Below, piece by piece: positions 26,641 to 36,477 of a stretch of DNA of 64,000 bases. The stretch is taken from NCBI GenBank assembly GCA_034436015.1, contig DAOTWG010000009.1:124001-188000 (forward strand), in the 5' to 3' direction. Numbering within the stretch: the first letter of the stretch is position 1; each line of letters begins with the position of its first letter. The translations under genes and the position numbers were made by a program. The notes under the pieces are model-generated. The model ran no database searches. It was not told the DNA's origin and saw nothing but the letters and a program-made list of their open reading frames with translations. The DNA is from DAOTVX01 sp034436015 (GTDB lineage Bacteria; Chloroflexota; Anaerolineae; Anaerolineales; Villigracilaceae).

Positions 26641-27222
26641 CTATTTCCCGCCGAAGTAGCGCAACGCCAGGCGCAGGCGTTCTTCCACATCAGAGGGGGC
26701 ATCGGGCGGCAAGGATTGAAGGGCGGTCTGTGCTTCAACGACCGAATATCCCAGCGCGGTCAAGGCAGCCAGCACCTCGCCATCCGCATCGGACATGCCG
26801 GCCATGCTCTCGAGCGGCGAAACCGGCTTGAGACGATCATGGAGATACAGAACGATTTTCTGCGCCGTCCTCTTGCCCACGCCTGGCAGATGTCCTAATA
26901 AGTCGGCATCTTCGCTGAAAACCGCGCGCTGGATCATCTCCAGCGAGGCGCCCGAAAGCAACGCCAGTGCCGTGCGCGGCCCAACCCCATCCACTCCCAA
27001 CAACAGAGTGAATAAATCGCGCTCGGCTCGGGTCTCAAAACCGTAGAGCGACCAAGAATCCTCGCGGACAACCAGATGGGTGTACAGAAGGACGATGGTC
27101 CCAACTTGCAAGCGAGTCCGCAGCGGCACCGGCGTCTGAACGCGCAATCCTAGTCCGCCGACCTCCACAACGACAGCGTTGTCCTCGATTTGCGTAACTT
27201 CTCCGCGCAGCGTGGCGATCAT
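26641..27222 (-). CDS. ruvA: Holliday junction helicase subunit RuvA
   Basis: A 193-residue protein with an N-terminal OB fold (MIATLRGEVTQIEDNAVVVE), tandem helix-hairpin-helix motifs (LLGVDGVGPRTALALLSG and LPGVGKRTAQKIVLYL) and a small C-terminal domain that contacts RuvB. It binds four-way DNA junctions and loads the RuvB motor. ruvB is not in the window. It follows ruvC by 15 bases. Confidence 0.94.
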   Translation of the reverse strand: MIATLRGEVTQIEDNAVVVEVGGLGLRVQTPVPLRTRLQVGTIVLLYTHLVVREDSWSLYGFETRAERDLFTLLLGVDGVGPRTALALLSGASLEMIQRAVFSEDADLLGHLPGVGKRTAQKIVLYLHDRLKPVSPLESMAGMSDADGEVLAALTALGYSVVEAQTALQSLPPDAPSDVEERLRLALRYFGGK

Positions 27223-27237
27223 GAGGCCCTTTCCGGT

Positions 27238-27720
27238 TCAAGCGAAACGTCGGGTGTTCACATGACAGATGGCGACGGCCAAGGCGTCGGCCGCGTCGTC
27301 CGGTTTCGGAATTGCGTTTAAATTCAACAGGACGCGCACCATTTCCTGCACTTGCGGTTTGGCCGCGCTGCCATACCCAACCACGGCCTGTTTTACCTCG
27401 TTCGGGGTATATTCGCCAACGTCCAGGCCGGCTTCGGCCACAGCCAGCAACGCCACGCCGCGCGCTTGACCAACCGCGATGGCCGTGGAAACATTGCGCT
27501 GAAAAAACAACTTCTCCACCGCACAACTATCCGGGCGATGGAGAAGCAAGAGGTCGGAGAGGCGGCGATACAGCAAGAAGAGACGTTGATGAGCCGGCAG
27601 GCCAGCAGGAGTTTCAATGACTCCATACGCAGGCGCTTCCAGACGGCCATCGGCCAACGCGCGCACCAGACCATAACCGGTGGTCGCCGTTCCGGGGTCA
27701 ATGCCCAAAACGAGCGTCAT
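27238..27720 (-). CDS. ruvC: Crossover junction endonuclease RuvC
   Basis: A 160-residue Holliday junction resolvase. The first acidic residue is in LVLGIDPGTATTGYGLV, the second in CAVEKLFFQRNVSTAI, and the C-terminal pair in KPDDAADALAVAICH, together the four-carboxylate metal site. It starts 6 bases after the yebC stop and precedes ruvA, the usual order. Confidence 0.94.
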   Translation of the reverse strand: MTLVLGIDPGTATTGYGLVRALADGRLEAPAYGVIETPAGLPAHQRLFLLYRRLSDLLLLHRPDSCAVEKLFFQRNVSTAIAVGQARGVALLAVAEAGLDVGEYTPNEVKQAVVGYGSAAKPQVQEMVRVLLNLNAIPKPDDAADALAVAICHVNTRRFA

Positions 27721-27726
27721 CTGGCC

Positions 27727-28482
27727 TCAGGCGGCCTCCAGCGCGGCCAGCGCCTCCTCCGTCAACTTTACGTTGTGATACACATTCTGCACATCGTCCA
27801 GGTCTTCGATCGCTTCGACCAGTTTTAGGACTTGCAGCGTAGCTTCCACCGGGAGTTCCAATTCCTGCTTGGCGATCAAACGCAAACCGGCCTCATCCGG
27901 CGTCACATGGCGGGCGTGGAGAGCATCACTGATAGTCTTGAAGGCCTCCACCGGCCCAATGATCTCAATGGTATCGCCGGAATCAACGACATCATCTGCT
28001 CCGGCTTCAATCGCCAGTTCGAAAGCCGCGTCGTAGTTGAGTTGCGAAGCCGGGAAGGAAAAGTAGGACTTGCGCTCGAACTGCCAGGCCACGGCACCGG
28101 CCTCCGCCATGTTGCCGCCGGCGCGGCTAAAGGCATGGCGCACTTCGGCAACCGTGCGATTGCGGTTGTCTGTCACGCAATCTACCATCAACGCCGCGCC
28201 ATGCGGACCATATCCCTCAAAGGTAATGGCCTCCAGCGCGCCGCCTTCTTTATCCTCGCCGGTGCCGCGCCGGATCGCGCGCTCGATGTTTTCCTTGGGC
28301 ATGTTGTTGGCGCGAGCTTTCTCGATAGCCAGAGCCAGGCGCACGTTGGTATCCGGATCTCCACCGCCTTCACGCGCCGCCATCGTAATCTCACGCGCCA
28401 GGCGAGTGAAAAGCGCACCTTTTTTGGCGTCTGCCGCGCTCTTCTTACGGCGAATCGTTGCCCAATGGCTATGTCCGGACAT
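27727..28482 (-). CDS. YebC/PmpR family protein
   Basis: A 251-residue member of the YebC/PmpR family, beginning MSGHSHWATIRRKKSAAD, with NVRLALAIEKARANNMPKEN and the conserved ALMVDCVTDNRNRTVAEVRH. Members act as transcription regulators or as translation factors that relieve ribosome stalling at proline runs. AGGAGAAAA precedes the ATG. It heads the ruvC-ruvA-proC series. A minus-strand TATAAT lies about 95 bases upstream. Confidence 0.93.
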   Translation of the reverse strand: MSGHSHWATIRRKKSAADAKKGALFTRLAREITMAAREGGGDPDTNVRLALAIEKARANNMPKENIERAIRRGTGEDKEGGALEAITFEGYGPHGAALMVDCVTDNRNRTVAEVRHAFSRAGGNMAEAGAVAWQFERKSYFSFPASQLNYDAAFELAIEAGADDVVDSGDTIEIIGPVEAFKTISDALHARHVTPDEAGLRLIAKQELELPVEATLQVLKLVEAIEDLDDVQNVYHNVKLTEEALAALEAA

Positions 28483-28780
28483 ACGTTTTCTCCTGAAAGA
28501 CTATTTCGGGGATTCCATGCTGCGCAAGTAAGGATAGCCGTGTTCGCGCCTTGCACTAACCAGGAGTATTTCTCTCTGCCGTTGTCTATTATACCATAGG
28601 CATCTCCCAACCGAATTCCAATCCTGCTCGCGCCCTTGTTTATAGAGAAGTGAAACCGCCAACAAGCTATCAGATAACCCGCGCGCCCCTTGACAAAAAA
28701 AAACGGCATGCTTACTTTGTACTTTGTACACCGTGCGCAAGGCGCAAGAGGAGAAAGCAAACCGCACAGGAGGGCAAACG

Positions 28781-29504
28781 ATGGATACGCACAAGGAGGG
28801 CAAGAGAAGGACTCGGTTTTCTCTTTGGCAAGTCGGTCTGTTGGTTGCTGCCTTTCTAGCAGGGTTGAGCGTGAGCCGACTGATTCTCGCCACGCAGACG
28901 CAGGCCAACTGCCCGGCGCCAAATTCCTGCTCCGGCTAGGGTTGTCCTTGCGGCCGGACAGGGTTATACTGTACAAGGAGCGTACTGTGTTGCAAGCCGT
29001 GTCCGACCCCCAACGCCCCGGCCAACTGCTACGCGCACGCCCACGCCCAAGCCGCCAACCGCCACGCCGACACGCACGCCCAGCCGAACCCCCACGTGAA
29101 CAGCCACCCCTAGCAGAACGCCGACGAATACCCCCACCGTCACGCCGGCCTGCATGCCGCCGAACTTTTGCTCTGGCATCTGCCCTTGCTGCTCGACCGG
29201 GACCTCCTGCGGCGGGAGTGTGCTCTGGCGCCTGCCTTGCCCAACGAACACACTCGTTCCGCCCACCCTAACGCCATCGCCCACCCCAACGCGCACGCCA
29301 ACCCCCTTGCCGGCAGGGCATTACGTCTTCGCCCCCTTCGCCGGAGACGTTCGCGGCCAAGACTGCTGCTGCGCGAACTGCTCGGCCGGCAACCCTGGCA
29401 ACGTTGGAGGCAGATGCACAGCTTGCGGCAACCGTCCAAAAGAAGGGTATCGCCATAGGGGGCGCGGAGTATCGCCGGTGGATGTGTTTGGGCGGGCGGG
29501 ATGA
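28781..29504 (+). pseudogene. Broken Cys-rich, Thr/Pro-repeat surface protein gene
   Basis: An ATG with AGGAGG 9 bases before it begins a membrane anchor (LWQVGLLVAAFLAGLSVSR) and a Cys-rich start (NCPAPNSCSG), but an in-frame TAG at 28937 stops it at 52 residues. Beyond the TAG the same frame continues GCPCGRTGLYCTRSVLCCKP, then a shift leads to TPTPTPKPPTATPTRTP, a second stop, and again Cys clusters (NFCSGICPCCSTGTSCGG) and more Thr/Pro repeats in a plus-strand frame ending at 29504. The order of anchor, Cys cluster and Thr/Pro stalk is that of the intact gene at 55999 and the N-termini look alike. I read it as a decayed homologue. Confidence 0.6.
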
Positions 29505-30254
29505 CGGTGAGGCTACATGTTAGCGCCAATATTATGAGCGTCAGGACAATCTATCCTCTCTGTGCCTTGTACCGCCTCCGTCGGGCTTCGCCTGGGTGAA
29601 CCAGGGCGTCAAGGTGGAACTCTACACCGGCCAGACGCCGCAGGCAAAAAGGTCGGCGCAGTCTCCTACTGGCATCTGGCGACCCGCGCAAACCAGCTGC
29701 CCTGCGCAACGACCGTCGCCAAAAGGACGAACACGAGATCGCCAAAAGTCTTGACGGCATCCTGGCGGCAAAAGCACCTCCCTGTCCTCAAGCAATTCCC
29801 GGAAATGTTCGACTTCTATACCCGCCAGACCGAAGCCTGCGACGCCGAGAGCGAGCGGAACCTATTCCGCCTTCCGCCCTGATTGGCCCGCCCCCAACCC
29901 CAAGGACCAGGAGCCGCTCCCGCCCAAACAAGTACAGATCGCACCTATGAATAGCTGTCCCGCTTGACCCTCTCGCCTTTACCCACAACGGTTATTGTCG
30001 CTTGACAACGACAATCTTTCCCCCACCGGTTGCCTGCGTCTCCATACCTGCCCCTGGCCACAAAGTCCTATTCGAACAACTGCGCCGCGAATCGAAGAGG
30101 ACGCGATATACCAGGCAATCGCGCCTCGTTCTTTCCCGTTGTTGCCTTGTTCCTCTTGGTGGGAAGGCTCGCGACGCACGGCATCGCCGTCGAGTATCCC
30201 GAAGCCGCCTCCCGTTGTCTGCCGCCACGGCTGCCTCCGTCTTCCACGTGAGCT
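29505..30254 (+). other. Gene remnants without an intact frame
   Basis: Coding-like pieces occur in changing plus-strand frames: GFAWVNQGVKVELYTGQ near 29590, a coiled-coil-like ALRNDRRQKDEHEIAKSLDG near 29700, then Pro-rich text. None starts with a ribosome binding site or runs far. It looks like the decayed continuation of the pseudogene before it. Confidence 0.35.
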
Positions 30255-31355
30255 CTAACCGATCACCTGCAACGAGCGCGGCCAGTCGCTCAGGCATTCT
30301 GCCCCTTCTTCCGTCACGACCAGGTTATCCTCGATGCGCACGCCGTTCCGCCCCGGCAAATACACGCCCGGTTCGATGGTAAAGGTCATGCCAACCTCCA
30401 ACGCCTGGGAGTTCTCGGCGTGCAGGTAGGGCGGCTCATGCGCCTCCAGGCCAATGCCGTGACCGGTGCGATGGACGAAATAGCGGCCATAGCCGGCCTG
30501 TTCGATGACCTGGCGCGCGACCCGGTCCACCTGCGCGCATGTTACGCCGGGTTGGAGGACAGCGCGCGCGGCATCGCCGGCGGCGCGCACGGCCTCATAC
30601 ATGCACACTTCTTCCTTGCCCGGTGCGCCGATGGCGAACGTGCGCGTCAGGTCCGAGATGTAACCATCGGCGGATGCGCCCCAGTCTATCACGAGAAGAT
30701 CGCCAGGCTGTAGGGGACGGTCAGATGGCGCAGCGTGCGGGTTGGCGGCGTTCGGTCCGGCGGAAACGATGGGAGCAAAAGGCAATGTAGGCTGCGAACC
30801 ATGCCGCAAGAGTTGCGTCAGGAGTTCCGCCGCCAGGTCGCGTTCGCTCACACCCGGCCGGACGAGAGGCAAGGTAGACCACAAGGCAGCCTGGGCAATA
30901 GCGACCGCGCGGCGCATCGCGGCGATTTCTTCCGCCTCTTTGCAAAGCCGCAGCTCGGCAATAATGGCGGAAGCATCCGGAAAGGCAGCAGCAGAAGCCG
31001 CTTGCTCCAGATAACGGAATTCCAACAACCTCATCGCACGCGGCTCCACACCGACACACTTCCCCGACAGACCAAGCGATCGAACCGCCCGCCGAAACGC
31101 CTCGCTCCACTCCGCTGGAGTCTCTGAATACGAGAAAACCTCCAGCGGGATGTCGGTTAACGAACTCTTTTCCAGATCGGGCAATACGATCGCTGCGCGC
31201 CCTTCGGCAGTAAAGAGCGCAAGGATCGGCCTCTCCATAAGGTGAAAATGCAAGCCGGTCAGATATTTCAGGCTTGGGCCGGGCGTCAGCGCCAGCGCGT
31301 CCAGTCGCCCTGCCTGCAACAGGGTGCAAAGGCGGGTCAGGCGTTTCCCGTTCAT
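30255..31355 (-). CDS. M24 family Xaa-Pro peptidase
   Basis: A 366-residue pita-bread metallopeptidase. Metal ligands are visible in order: two Asp in LVIDWGASADGYISDLTRTF, His in VHRTGHGIGLEAH, Glu in MTFTIEPGVYLPG and Glu in GVRIEDNLVVTEEG. It should remove N-terminal residues before proline from peptides in the cytoplasm. The open frame reaches 31457, but the ATG at 31355 (MNGKRLTRLCTLLQAGRLDA) overlaps the stop of the upstream SDR gene as ATGA. A second M24 gene lies at 39000. Confidence 0.9.
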   Translation of the reverse strand: MNGKRLTRLCTLLQAGRLDALALTPGPSLKYLTGLHFHLMERPILALFTAEGRAAIVLPDLEKSSLTDIPLEVFSYSETPAEWSEAFRRAVRSLGLSGKCVGVEPRAMRLLEFRYLEQAASAAAFPDASAIIAELRLCKEAEEIAAMRRAVAIAQAALWSTLPLVRPGVSERDLAAELLTQLLRHGSQPTLPFAPIVSAGPNAANPHAAPSDRPLQPGDLLVIDWGASADGYISDLTRTFAIGAPGKEEVCMYEAVRAAGDAARAVLQPGVTCAQVDRVARQVIEQAGYGRYFVHRTGHGIGLEAHEPPYLHAENSQALEVGMTFTIEPGVYLPGRNGVRIEDNLVVTEEGAECLSDWPRSLQVIG

Positions 31356-32167
31356 GAGGTGAAGCGATGGAATCGGCGAACAAAGAACACAGCGAAGACC
31401 CAGTCCACAAGGGCCGGGAAATGCGCGTCCAGCCAGAGGATGGGAACCATCCACCAAGGGATAATGACGGCGCGGCGCGGACGTTTGGCAAGGGCCACGA
31501 CCTTACGCGCCACGTATAGCGAAGGCATATGTACCCAGGACGGAAAGCGCATCCTTTGCCGAGCAATCGATTCGCCGGCGTGCAAGCCGAATTCTGTCGA
31601 CGCGCCGCCGGGGTAGATGCCGGAAATGCGCACGCCAAAAGGCGCGACTTCGCGCCGCAGCGCGTCGGTGAAGGCGCGCAGGCCAAACTTGGTCGCGGCA
31701 TAGACGGAATACAACGGTGCAGCAATGCGACCGGCCACCGAGACCATGTTGATGATATGTCCACTGCGCCGGCGAAGCATGTGCGGCAACACGGCCCGCG
31801 CCATTTGGATCGCGCCGCGCAAGTTGACCTCAATCTGGACGTCAATCTCCTCCGGCGAAAGCGCCTCCAGCCAATCCAGGCGACCCAGGCCGGCGTTGTT
31901 GAAGAGAATGTCAATACGGCCACATTGCGCGATGATCTCCTGCACCACACGCTCGATTTGCGTCTGATCGGTCACGTCGAGAGGAAAAACGGCCGCTCGC
32001 CCGCCGGCGGCGCGGATTTCCTCGGCCAACGCGTTCAGGCGATCCAAGCGGCGCGCGGTCAACGCCACCAGGCAACCCTCGCGAGCGAAAAGGCGCGCCG
32101 CATCGGCGCCGAAGCCCGAGGAGGCGCCGGCAATCAGCACAACGTTGTCCCTCAGGGAAATGCGCAT
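31352..32167 (-). CDS. Short-chain dehydrogenase/reductase
   Basis: A 271-residue SDR. The NAD(P) motif is VLIAGASSGFGADAARLFA, NNAG appears in ILFNNAGLGRLDW, and the catalytic Ser and YxxxK lie in NMVSVAGRIAAPLYSVYAATKFG. After the core a C-terminal hydrophobic segment (IIPWWMVPILWLDAHFPAL) suggests membrane contact, as in several SDRs acting on lipids or retinoid-like compounds. The substrate is unknown. The ATG at 32167 has GGAG before it; a TTG at 32179 is possible. Confidence 0.9.
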   Translation of the reverse strand: MRISLRDNVVLIAGASSGFGADAARLFAREGCLVALTARRLDRLNALAEEIRAAGGRAAVFPLDVTDQTQIERVVQEIIAQCGRIDILFNNAGLGRLDWLEALSPEEIDVQIEVNLRGAIQMARAVLPHMLRRRSGHIINMVSVAGRIAAPLYSVYAATKFGLRAFTDALRREVAPFGVRISGIYPGGASTEFGLHAGESIARQRMRFPSWVHMPSLYVARKVVALAKRPRRAVIIPWWMVPILWLDAHFPALVDWVFAVFFVRRFHRFTS

Positions 32168-32194
32168 GGAAGGCTCCAACGAGGAGATCGTTTG

Positions 32195-34660
32195 TTACTC
32201 TTCTTCTTGCTGTTCCTCGGCGCGGCGGCGCGGACGCGGCGGCTCTACCACCGCCTCCGGCGCGATCGCGAGTTCCACAACCTCGTCCATATGCCGGACA
32301 GGGATGATCTTGAGATCTTCGCGCGCGCGTTTGGGCAAATCTACTAAATCTTTGATGTTCTTATGCGGAATGATCGCCACTTTCAGGCCGGCGCGATGGG
32401 CGGCTGTGATCTTCTCCCGCAGACCGCCGACCGGTAACACGCGGCCGCGCAGCGTGATTTCGCCGGTCATGCCCACCTCATGGTAGACCGGACGCCCGGT
32501 CAGCGCCGAGATGAGCGCGGTCGCTATAGTAATGCCGGCCGAAGGCCCGTCTTTCGGAATCGCGCCTTCAGGAATGTGCACGTGAATATCCATACGCTCG
32601 AAGACTTCCATATCGATCCCGAGCAAGGCCGCGCGCGATTTGACGTAGGTCAGCGCGGCCTGTCCTGATTCCTGCATGACTTCGCCGATCTGACCGGTCA
32701 TCTGGAGGCCGCCTTTGCCGTCGAACACAGCTACCTCGACCGGCATAATTTCGCCGCCGCTCTCGGTCCAGGCCAGGCTGGTTGCCACACCCACCTCGTC
32801 GCGGCGTTCAGCTTCCGATTGGAAGTATTGCGGCGGACCGAGGAATTTCTCCAGCATGGTCGGCGTGATGACGGCAGGGAACCGTTTGCCTTCCGCCTTC
32901 CAGCGCGCGACCTTGCGGCAGACACGTCCGATTTCACGTTCCAGGTTGCGCACGCCGGCCTCATCGGTATATTCGCGGATGATGCGCCGAATCGCCTGCG
33001 GTGTGAAGCGCAAATTGACGCCCTCCAAACCGTTCTCTTCAATCTGACGAGGGACGAGAAAGCGATTGGCGATGATGAGTTTCTCTTCTTCGATGTATCC
33101 CGGAAATTCGATGACCTCCAGACGGTCGAGCAAGGCGGGAGGAATGGTCGCCAATGTGTTGGCGGTAGTAATAAACATGACCTTCGAGAGGTCGAAATCC
33201 AGCTCGAGGTAGTGATCGGAGAAAGCATGATTTTGTTCGGGATCAAGCACTTCGAGCAGGGCCGAAGCCGGGTCGCCGCGAAAGTCGCTGCCGAGTTTGT
33301 CAATCTCATCCAGCATAAAGAGGGGGTTCGCGGTGCCGGCGCGCTTCATCGTCTGGATGATGCGACCGGGCAACGCGCCGATGTAGGTGCGGCGATGACC
33401 GCGAATTTCGGCCTCGTCGCGCACACCCCCCAGCGAGAGGCGGACGAACTTGCGCCCCAGCGCCTCAGCAATAGAACGCCCCAGCGAGGTCTTGCCCGTG
33501 CCAGGCGGGCCGACGAAGCAAAGAATCGGTTGGCGCTCCTTCTTCGGTTTGAGCGAGCGCACGGCGATATATTCCAGAATCCGCTCTTTTGCTTTCTTCA
33601 AACCATAATGGTCGCGCTCTAGAATCTTCGCGGCGTGTTTGACATCAAGATTGTCTTTGGTAACCGTTGTCCAGGGCAGGTCGAGAATCCAGTCAATGTA
33701 CGTGCGAATGATGCCCACTTCGGGGGTCATGGGCGGCATTTGCGCCAGACGTTCCAGTTCCTTGAGGGCCGTTGCGCGCGCCTGTTCAGGCAGTTTCGTT
33801 TTTTCGATTCGCTCGCGCAGTTCGTTGATGTCGCGCGTGAAAACATCGGTCTCCCCCAGTTCGCTTTGAATCTGCTTCATCTGCTCACGCAGGTAGAACT
33901 CTCGCTGCGAACGATCCACTTCATTCTGGACGCGGCTGTGAATTTCGTCCTCTAGTTCCAGCACATCTACTTCTTGCGCCAGAAGTTTACTGAGGCGTTG
34001 TAACCGTTGCCGCGGGTCTTTCGTGATGAGCAATTGCTGACGTTCCGCCAGGTCGAGCGAGAGCGCCGAGGCGATCATATCGGCCAGCCAGCCCGGCTCG
34101 GCGATGTTCATCGCGAAGAGATGCGCCTCTTCAGGAACCGAGCGATCCAGTTCGACGCACCGCTCGAAGAGATCGAGTATAGTGCGCATCAGCGCGCGCG
34201 TGACACGGTCCGCCGTGGTTGGTTCGACCACCACACGCGCCCGTACGACGATCACCGGCTTCATCTGCTGAATCTCAAGAACCTCGACGCGGCGGCGTCC
34301 CTGCGCCAGAGCAGAGGACGTGCCATCGGGCATGGAAAGCAAACGACCGATGGCCACTTCCACCCCGATCGGCAGGAAATCGCGTGGGCTTGGTTCGTCT
34401 TGTTCCGGATCGCGTTGATTCAGAGCAATCAACGTCTGGTTGTTCTCTTGCGCTCTCTGAATGGCCAACAGCGAAGCCTCGCGCCCGATAAATACCGGTG
34501 TAATCATGCGCGGGAAGATGATCAGATCGCGCAAAGGGATAGACAACGCCTCGATAACGCCATTCTCATCGGGCTTGTGATTGGGAATGCGATAGATCTC
34601 TTCCGTGCGTTGCGTGAGCGATAGATTGTATGCCTCTTCCTCAAACGACCAGTCCATCAT
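32195..34660 (-). CDS. lon: ATP-dependent protease Lon
   Basis: An 821-residue serine protease. The N-terminal substrate domain begins with LSIPLRDLIIFPRMITPVFI; the AAA+ module has FVGPPGTGKTSLGRSI (Walker A) and LFMLDEIDKLG (Walker B); the protease domain contains the Ser of PKDGPSAGITIAT and the Lys of GLREKITAAHRAG. The C-terminus ends in a short acidic EEQQEEE tail. It degrades misfolded and some regulatory proteins in the cytoplasm. A TATAAC box lies about 30 bases before the ATG. Confidence 0.95.
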   Translation of the reverse strand: MMDWSFEEEAYNLSLTQRTEEIYRIPNHKPDENGVIEALSIPLRDLIIFPRMITPVFIGREASLLAIQRAQENNQTLIALNQRDPEQDEPSPRDFLPIGVEVAIGRLLSMPDGTSSALAQGRRRVEVLEIQQMKPVIVVRARVVVEPTTADRVTRALMRTILDLFERCVELDRSVPEEAHLFAMNIAEPGWLADMIASALSLDLAERQQLLITKDPRQRLQRLSKLLAQEVDVLELEDEIHSRVQNEVDRSQREFYLREQMKQIQSELGETDVFTRDINELRERIEKTKLPEQARATALKELERLAQMPPMTPEVGIIRTYIDWILDLPWTTVTKDNLDVKHAAKILERDHYGLKKAKERILEYIAVRSLKPKKERQPILCFVGPPGTGKTSLGRSIAEALGRKFVRLSLGGVRDEAEIRGHRRTYIGALPGRIIQTMKRAGTANPLFMLDEIDKLGSDFRGDPASALLEVLDPEQNHAFSDHYLELDFDLSKVMFITTANTLATIPPALLDRLEVIEFPGYIEEEKLIIANRFLVPRQIEENGLEGVNLRFTPQAIRRIIREYTDEAGVRNLEREIGRVCRKVARWKAEGKRFPAVITPTMLEKFLGPPQYFQSEAERRDEVGVATSLAWTESGGEIMPVEVAVFDGKGGLQMTGQIGEVMQESGQAALTYVKSRAALLGIDMEVFERMDIHVHIPEGAIPKDGPSAGITIATALISALTGRPVYHEVGMTGEITLRGRVLPVGGLREKITAAHRAGLKVAIIPHKNIKDLVDLPKRAREDLKIIPVRHMDEVVELAIAPEAVVEPPRPRRRAEEQQEEE

Positions 34661-34699
34661 CTTTCCGTTTCTCCGGGGTTATACTTTACTTGCCGTCTT

Positions 34700-36439
34700 C
34701 TAGCGCGCCTTGGGGTCGAGTTCCCCTCTTGATTTCAGTCCGAGCACTTCATACACCTCTACCGGCTCACTCTTACCCTTGACAAGCAAGGCCTCGTGCG
34801 GCCGGCACAAAACCTGCTCTTTCACACGCTCATAGGCATCCCGGCTGATGAGAATCTGGTTCCGAGCGGCGTTTTCCTGAATACGCTTGGCCGTATTGAC
34901 GCTATCGCCAATGGCCGTGTAATCCAGGCGTTTTTCGGCGCCAATCCAACCCAGCACTGCCTCGCCACAGTGAATGCCAACGCCAAAAGAAAGGTGCGCT
35001 TCTGGAGGCAATGCGGCGTACAGGCTTTCCACAGCAGCGCGTAGGCCGAGCGCGGCCCGCACAGCGCGCAGCGTGTGATCGGGCTGTGGGAGAGGCGCGT
35101 TGAACCAGGCCATCACCGCATCGCCCAGGAATTTGTCCACCGTGCCCTCTTGAGCCAACACAGCCTCGGCCCCGGCGGCAAGGTACCGATTCAAAACCGC
35201 CACCAGTTCTTCCGGCGATTGTTTCTCGCTGTAAGCAGTAAAGCCGCGAATATCGGCAAAGAGAATGGTGAGAATCACGCGTTGGCCGCCAATCTGAAGG
35301 CTATCCGGATCGAGGTGTTCGATGACGGCCGGGGAGACCATGCGTTCCAGCAAACGCCGTTGCGCCTCCAGTTTCTTGCGCTCGGTTAGGTCATCCACAA
35401 CAATGGCTACGCCCTGCGTGGTCTGACCGGCATCCTTCAGGGGAGAAAGGCTTACCCGCCAATCTACCACGCCGCGATTCGGCAAGGCGTGCGTGACCTC
35501 CAAACCGACGACCGGTTTATCGGTAGCGCGCACCGCCTGGAGGTGACGGCGGAGTTCGCCAGCGCAGGACGTCATCACTTCGTCGAGACGACGACCGACG
35601 ATGTCGGCAACACCGCGTCCTAGAATCGCTTCGGCGGCGCGATTACAAAGGGTAATTTGCTCTTCAACATCGGTGGTAATGACGCCGCTAACGATAGAGG
35701 CGAAGACATTATCCATCAGGTTCTTGAGTTCCGTCACTTCCGCCAGGGTACACCGTATGGAGGAAAACAGGCGAGCATTTTCGATGGCGATGGCAGCCTG
35801 GTCGGCAAAGACGGTCAACAGTTCACGGTCGGATTCACTGAAGATGCCGGTGCGGACGCGATTGTCAGTGTAAATTACGCCGATGAGTTCCGACTTGACC
35901 TTGAGCGGCACGCATAGGATAGAACGCAGGCTATAGGCAACGATCGATTCCTGGCCGCCGAAGCGCGGATCTTCCTGCGCGTTGGTAGTCAATACGGCCT
36001 CGCCGTTTTCCAGGACGCGGCGAATCACCGTACGGCTGATGGCAAACTCGCTCTCGTTGATTGATTCTTGCTCCCAATTGCGCGCCACACGCGTAACCAT
36101 TTCACCATTTTGGTCGCGCAACATCAGGAATGCGCGCTCGGCGCCCGTTAGCTGAATGATGGTATCCATCACCAATCGCAACACTTCATCCAGTTCCAGA
36201 GAGGAGTTGACCGCCTGGCTCACCTCGGCCAACGCCAACAATTTCTGTCTCCCCTCTTCAAAGGCGGTGGCCTGCTGAGCGAGACGATGAAGCGTGCTCT
36301 CCAGCGCCGAGAGGCCTTCGAACGTCGCCGGAGACAGGCAAGCGCGCGCCGTGCCCAGTTGCGTCCGAATCTGGGCAGCGATTTTGCTCAGCGCCAGCAA
36401 CTGCCCGTGCAAGGAGCTTGCGGGAAGGGTTGTACTCAT
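34700..36439 (-). CDS. GAF-PAS adenylate/guanylate cyclase
   Basis: A 579-residue cytoplasmic sensor with a class III cyclase output. A coiled N-terminus is followed by a GAF domain (about 65-215; LLALAEVSQAVNSSLELDEV to AIAIENARLFSSI), a PAS domain (about 230-345; GVITTDVEEQITLCNRAAEAI) and the cyclase (about 385-560) with metal Asp residues in LFADIRGFTAYSE and DKFLGDAVMAWFN. It should make cAMP or cGMP in response to a ligand bound by GAF or PAS. ATP or GTP preference cannot be fixed by eye. A TATAAT box at 36464-36469 lies 24 bases before the ATG. Confidence 0.88.
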   Translation of the reverse strand: MSTTLPASSLHGQLLALSKIAAQIRTQLGTARACLSPATFEGLSALESTLHRLAQQATAFEEGRQKLLALAEVSQAVNSSLELDEVLRLVMDTIIQLTGAERAFLMLRDQNGEMVTRVARNWEQESINESEFAISRTVIRRVLENGEAVLTTNAQEDPRFGGQESIVAYSLRSILCVPLKVKSELIGVIYTDNRVRTGIFSESDRELLTVFADQAAIAIENARLFSSIRCTLAEVTELKNLMDNVFASIVSGVITTDVEEQITLCNRAAEAILGRGVADIVGRRLDEVMTSCAGELRRHLQAVRATDKPVVGLEVTHALPNRGVVDWRVSLSPLKDAGQTTQGVAIVVDDLTERKKLEAQRRLLERMVSPAVIEHLDPDSLQIGGQRVILTILFADIRGFTAYSEKQSPEELVAVLNRYLAAGAEAVLAQEGTVDKFLGDAVMAWFNAPLPQPDHTLRAVRAALGLRAAVESLYAALPPEAHLSFGVGIHCGEAVLGWIGAEKRLDYTAIGDSVNTAKRIQENAARNQILISRDAYERVKEQVLCRPHEALLVKGKSEPVEVYEVLGLKSRGELDPKAR

Positions 36440-36477
36440 GACATATTCCCGACGGCCACCTTGATTATAAACGCTCT

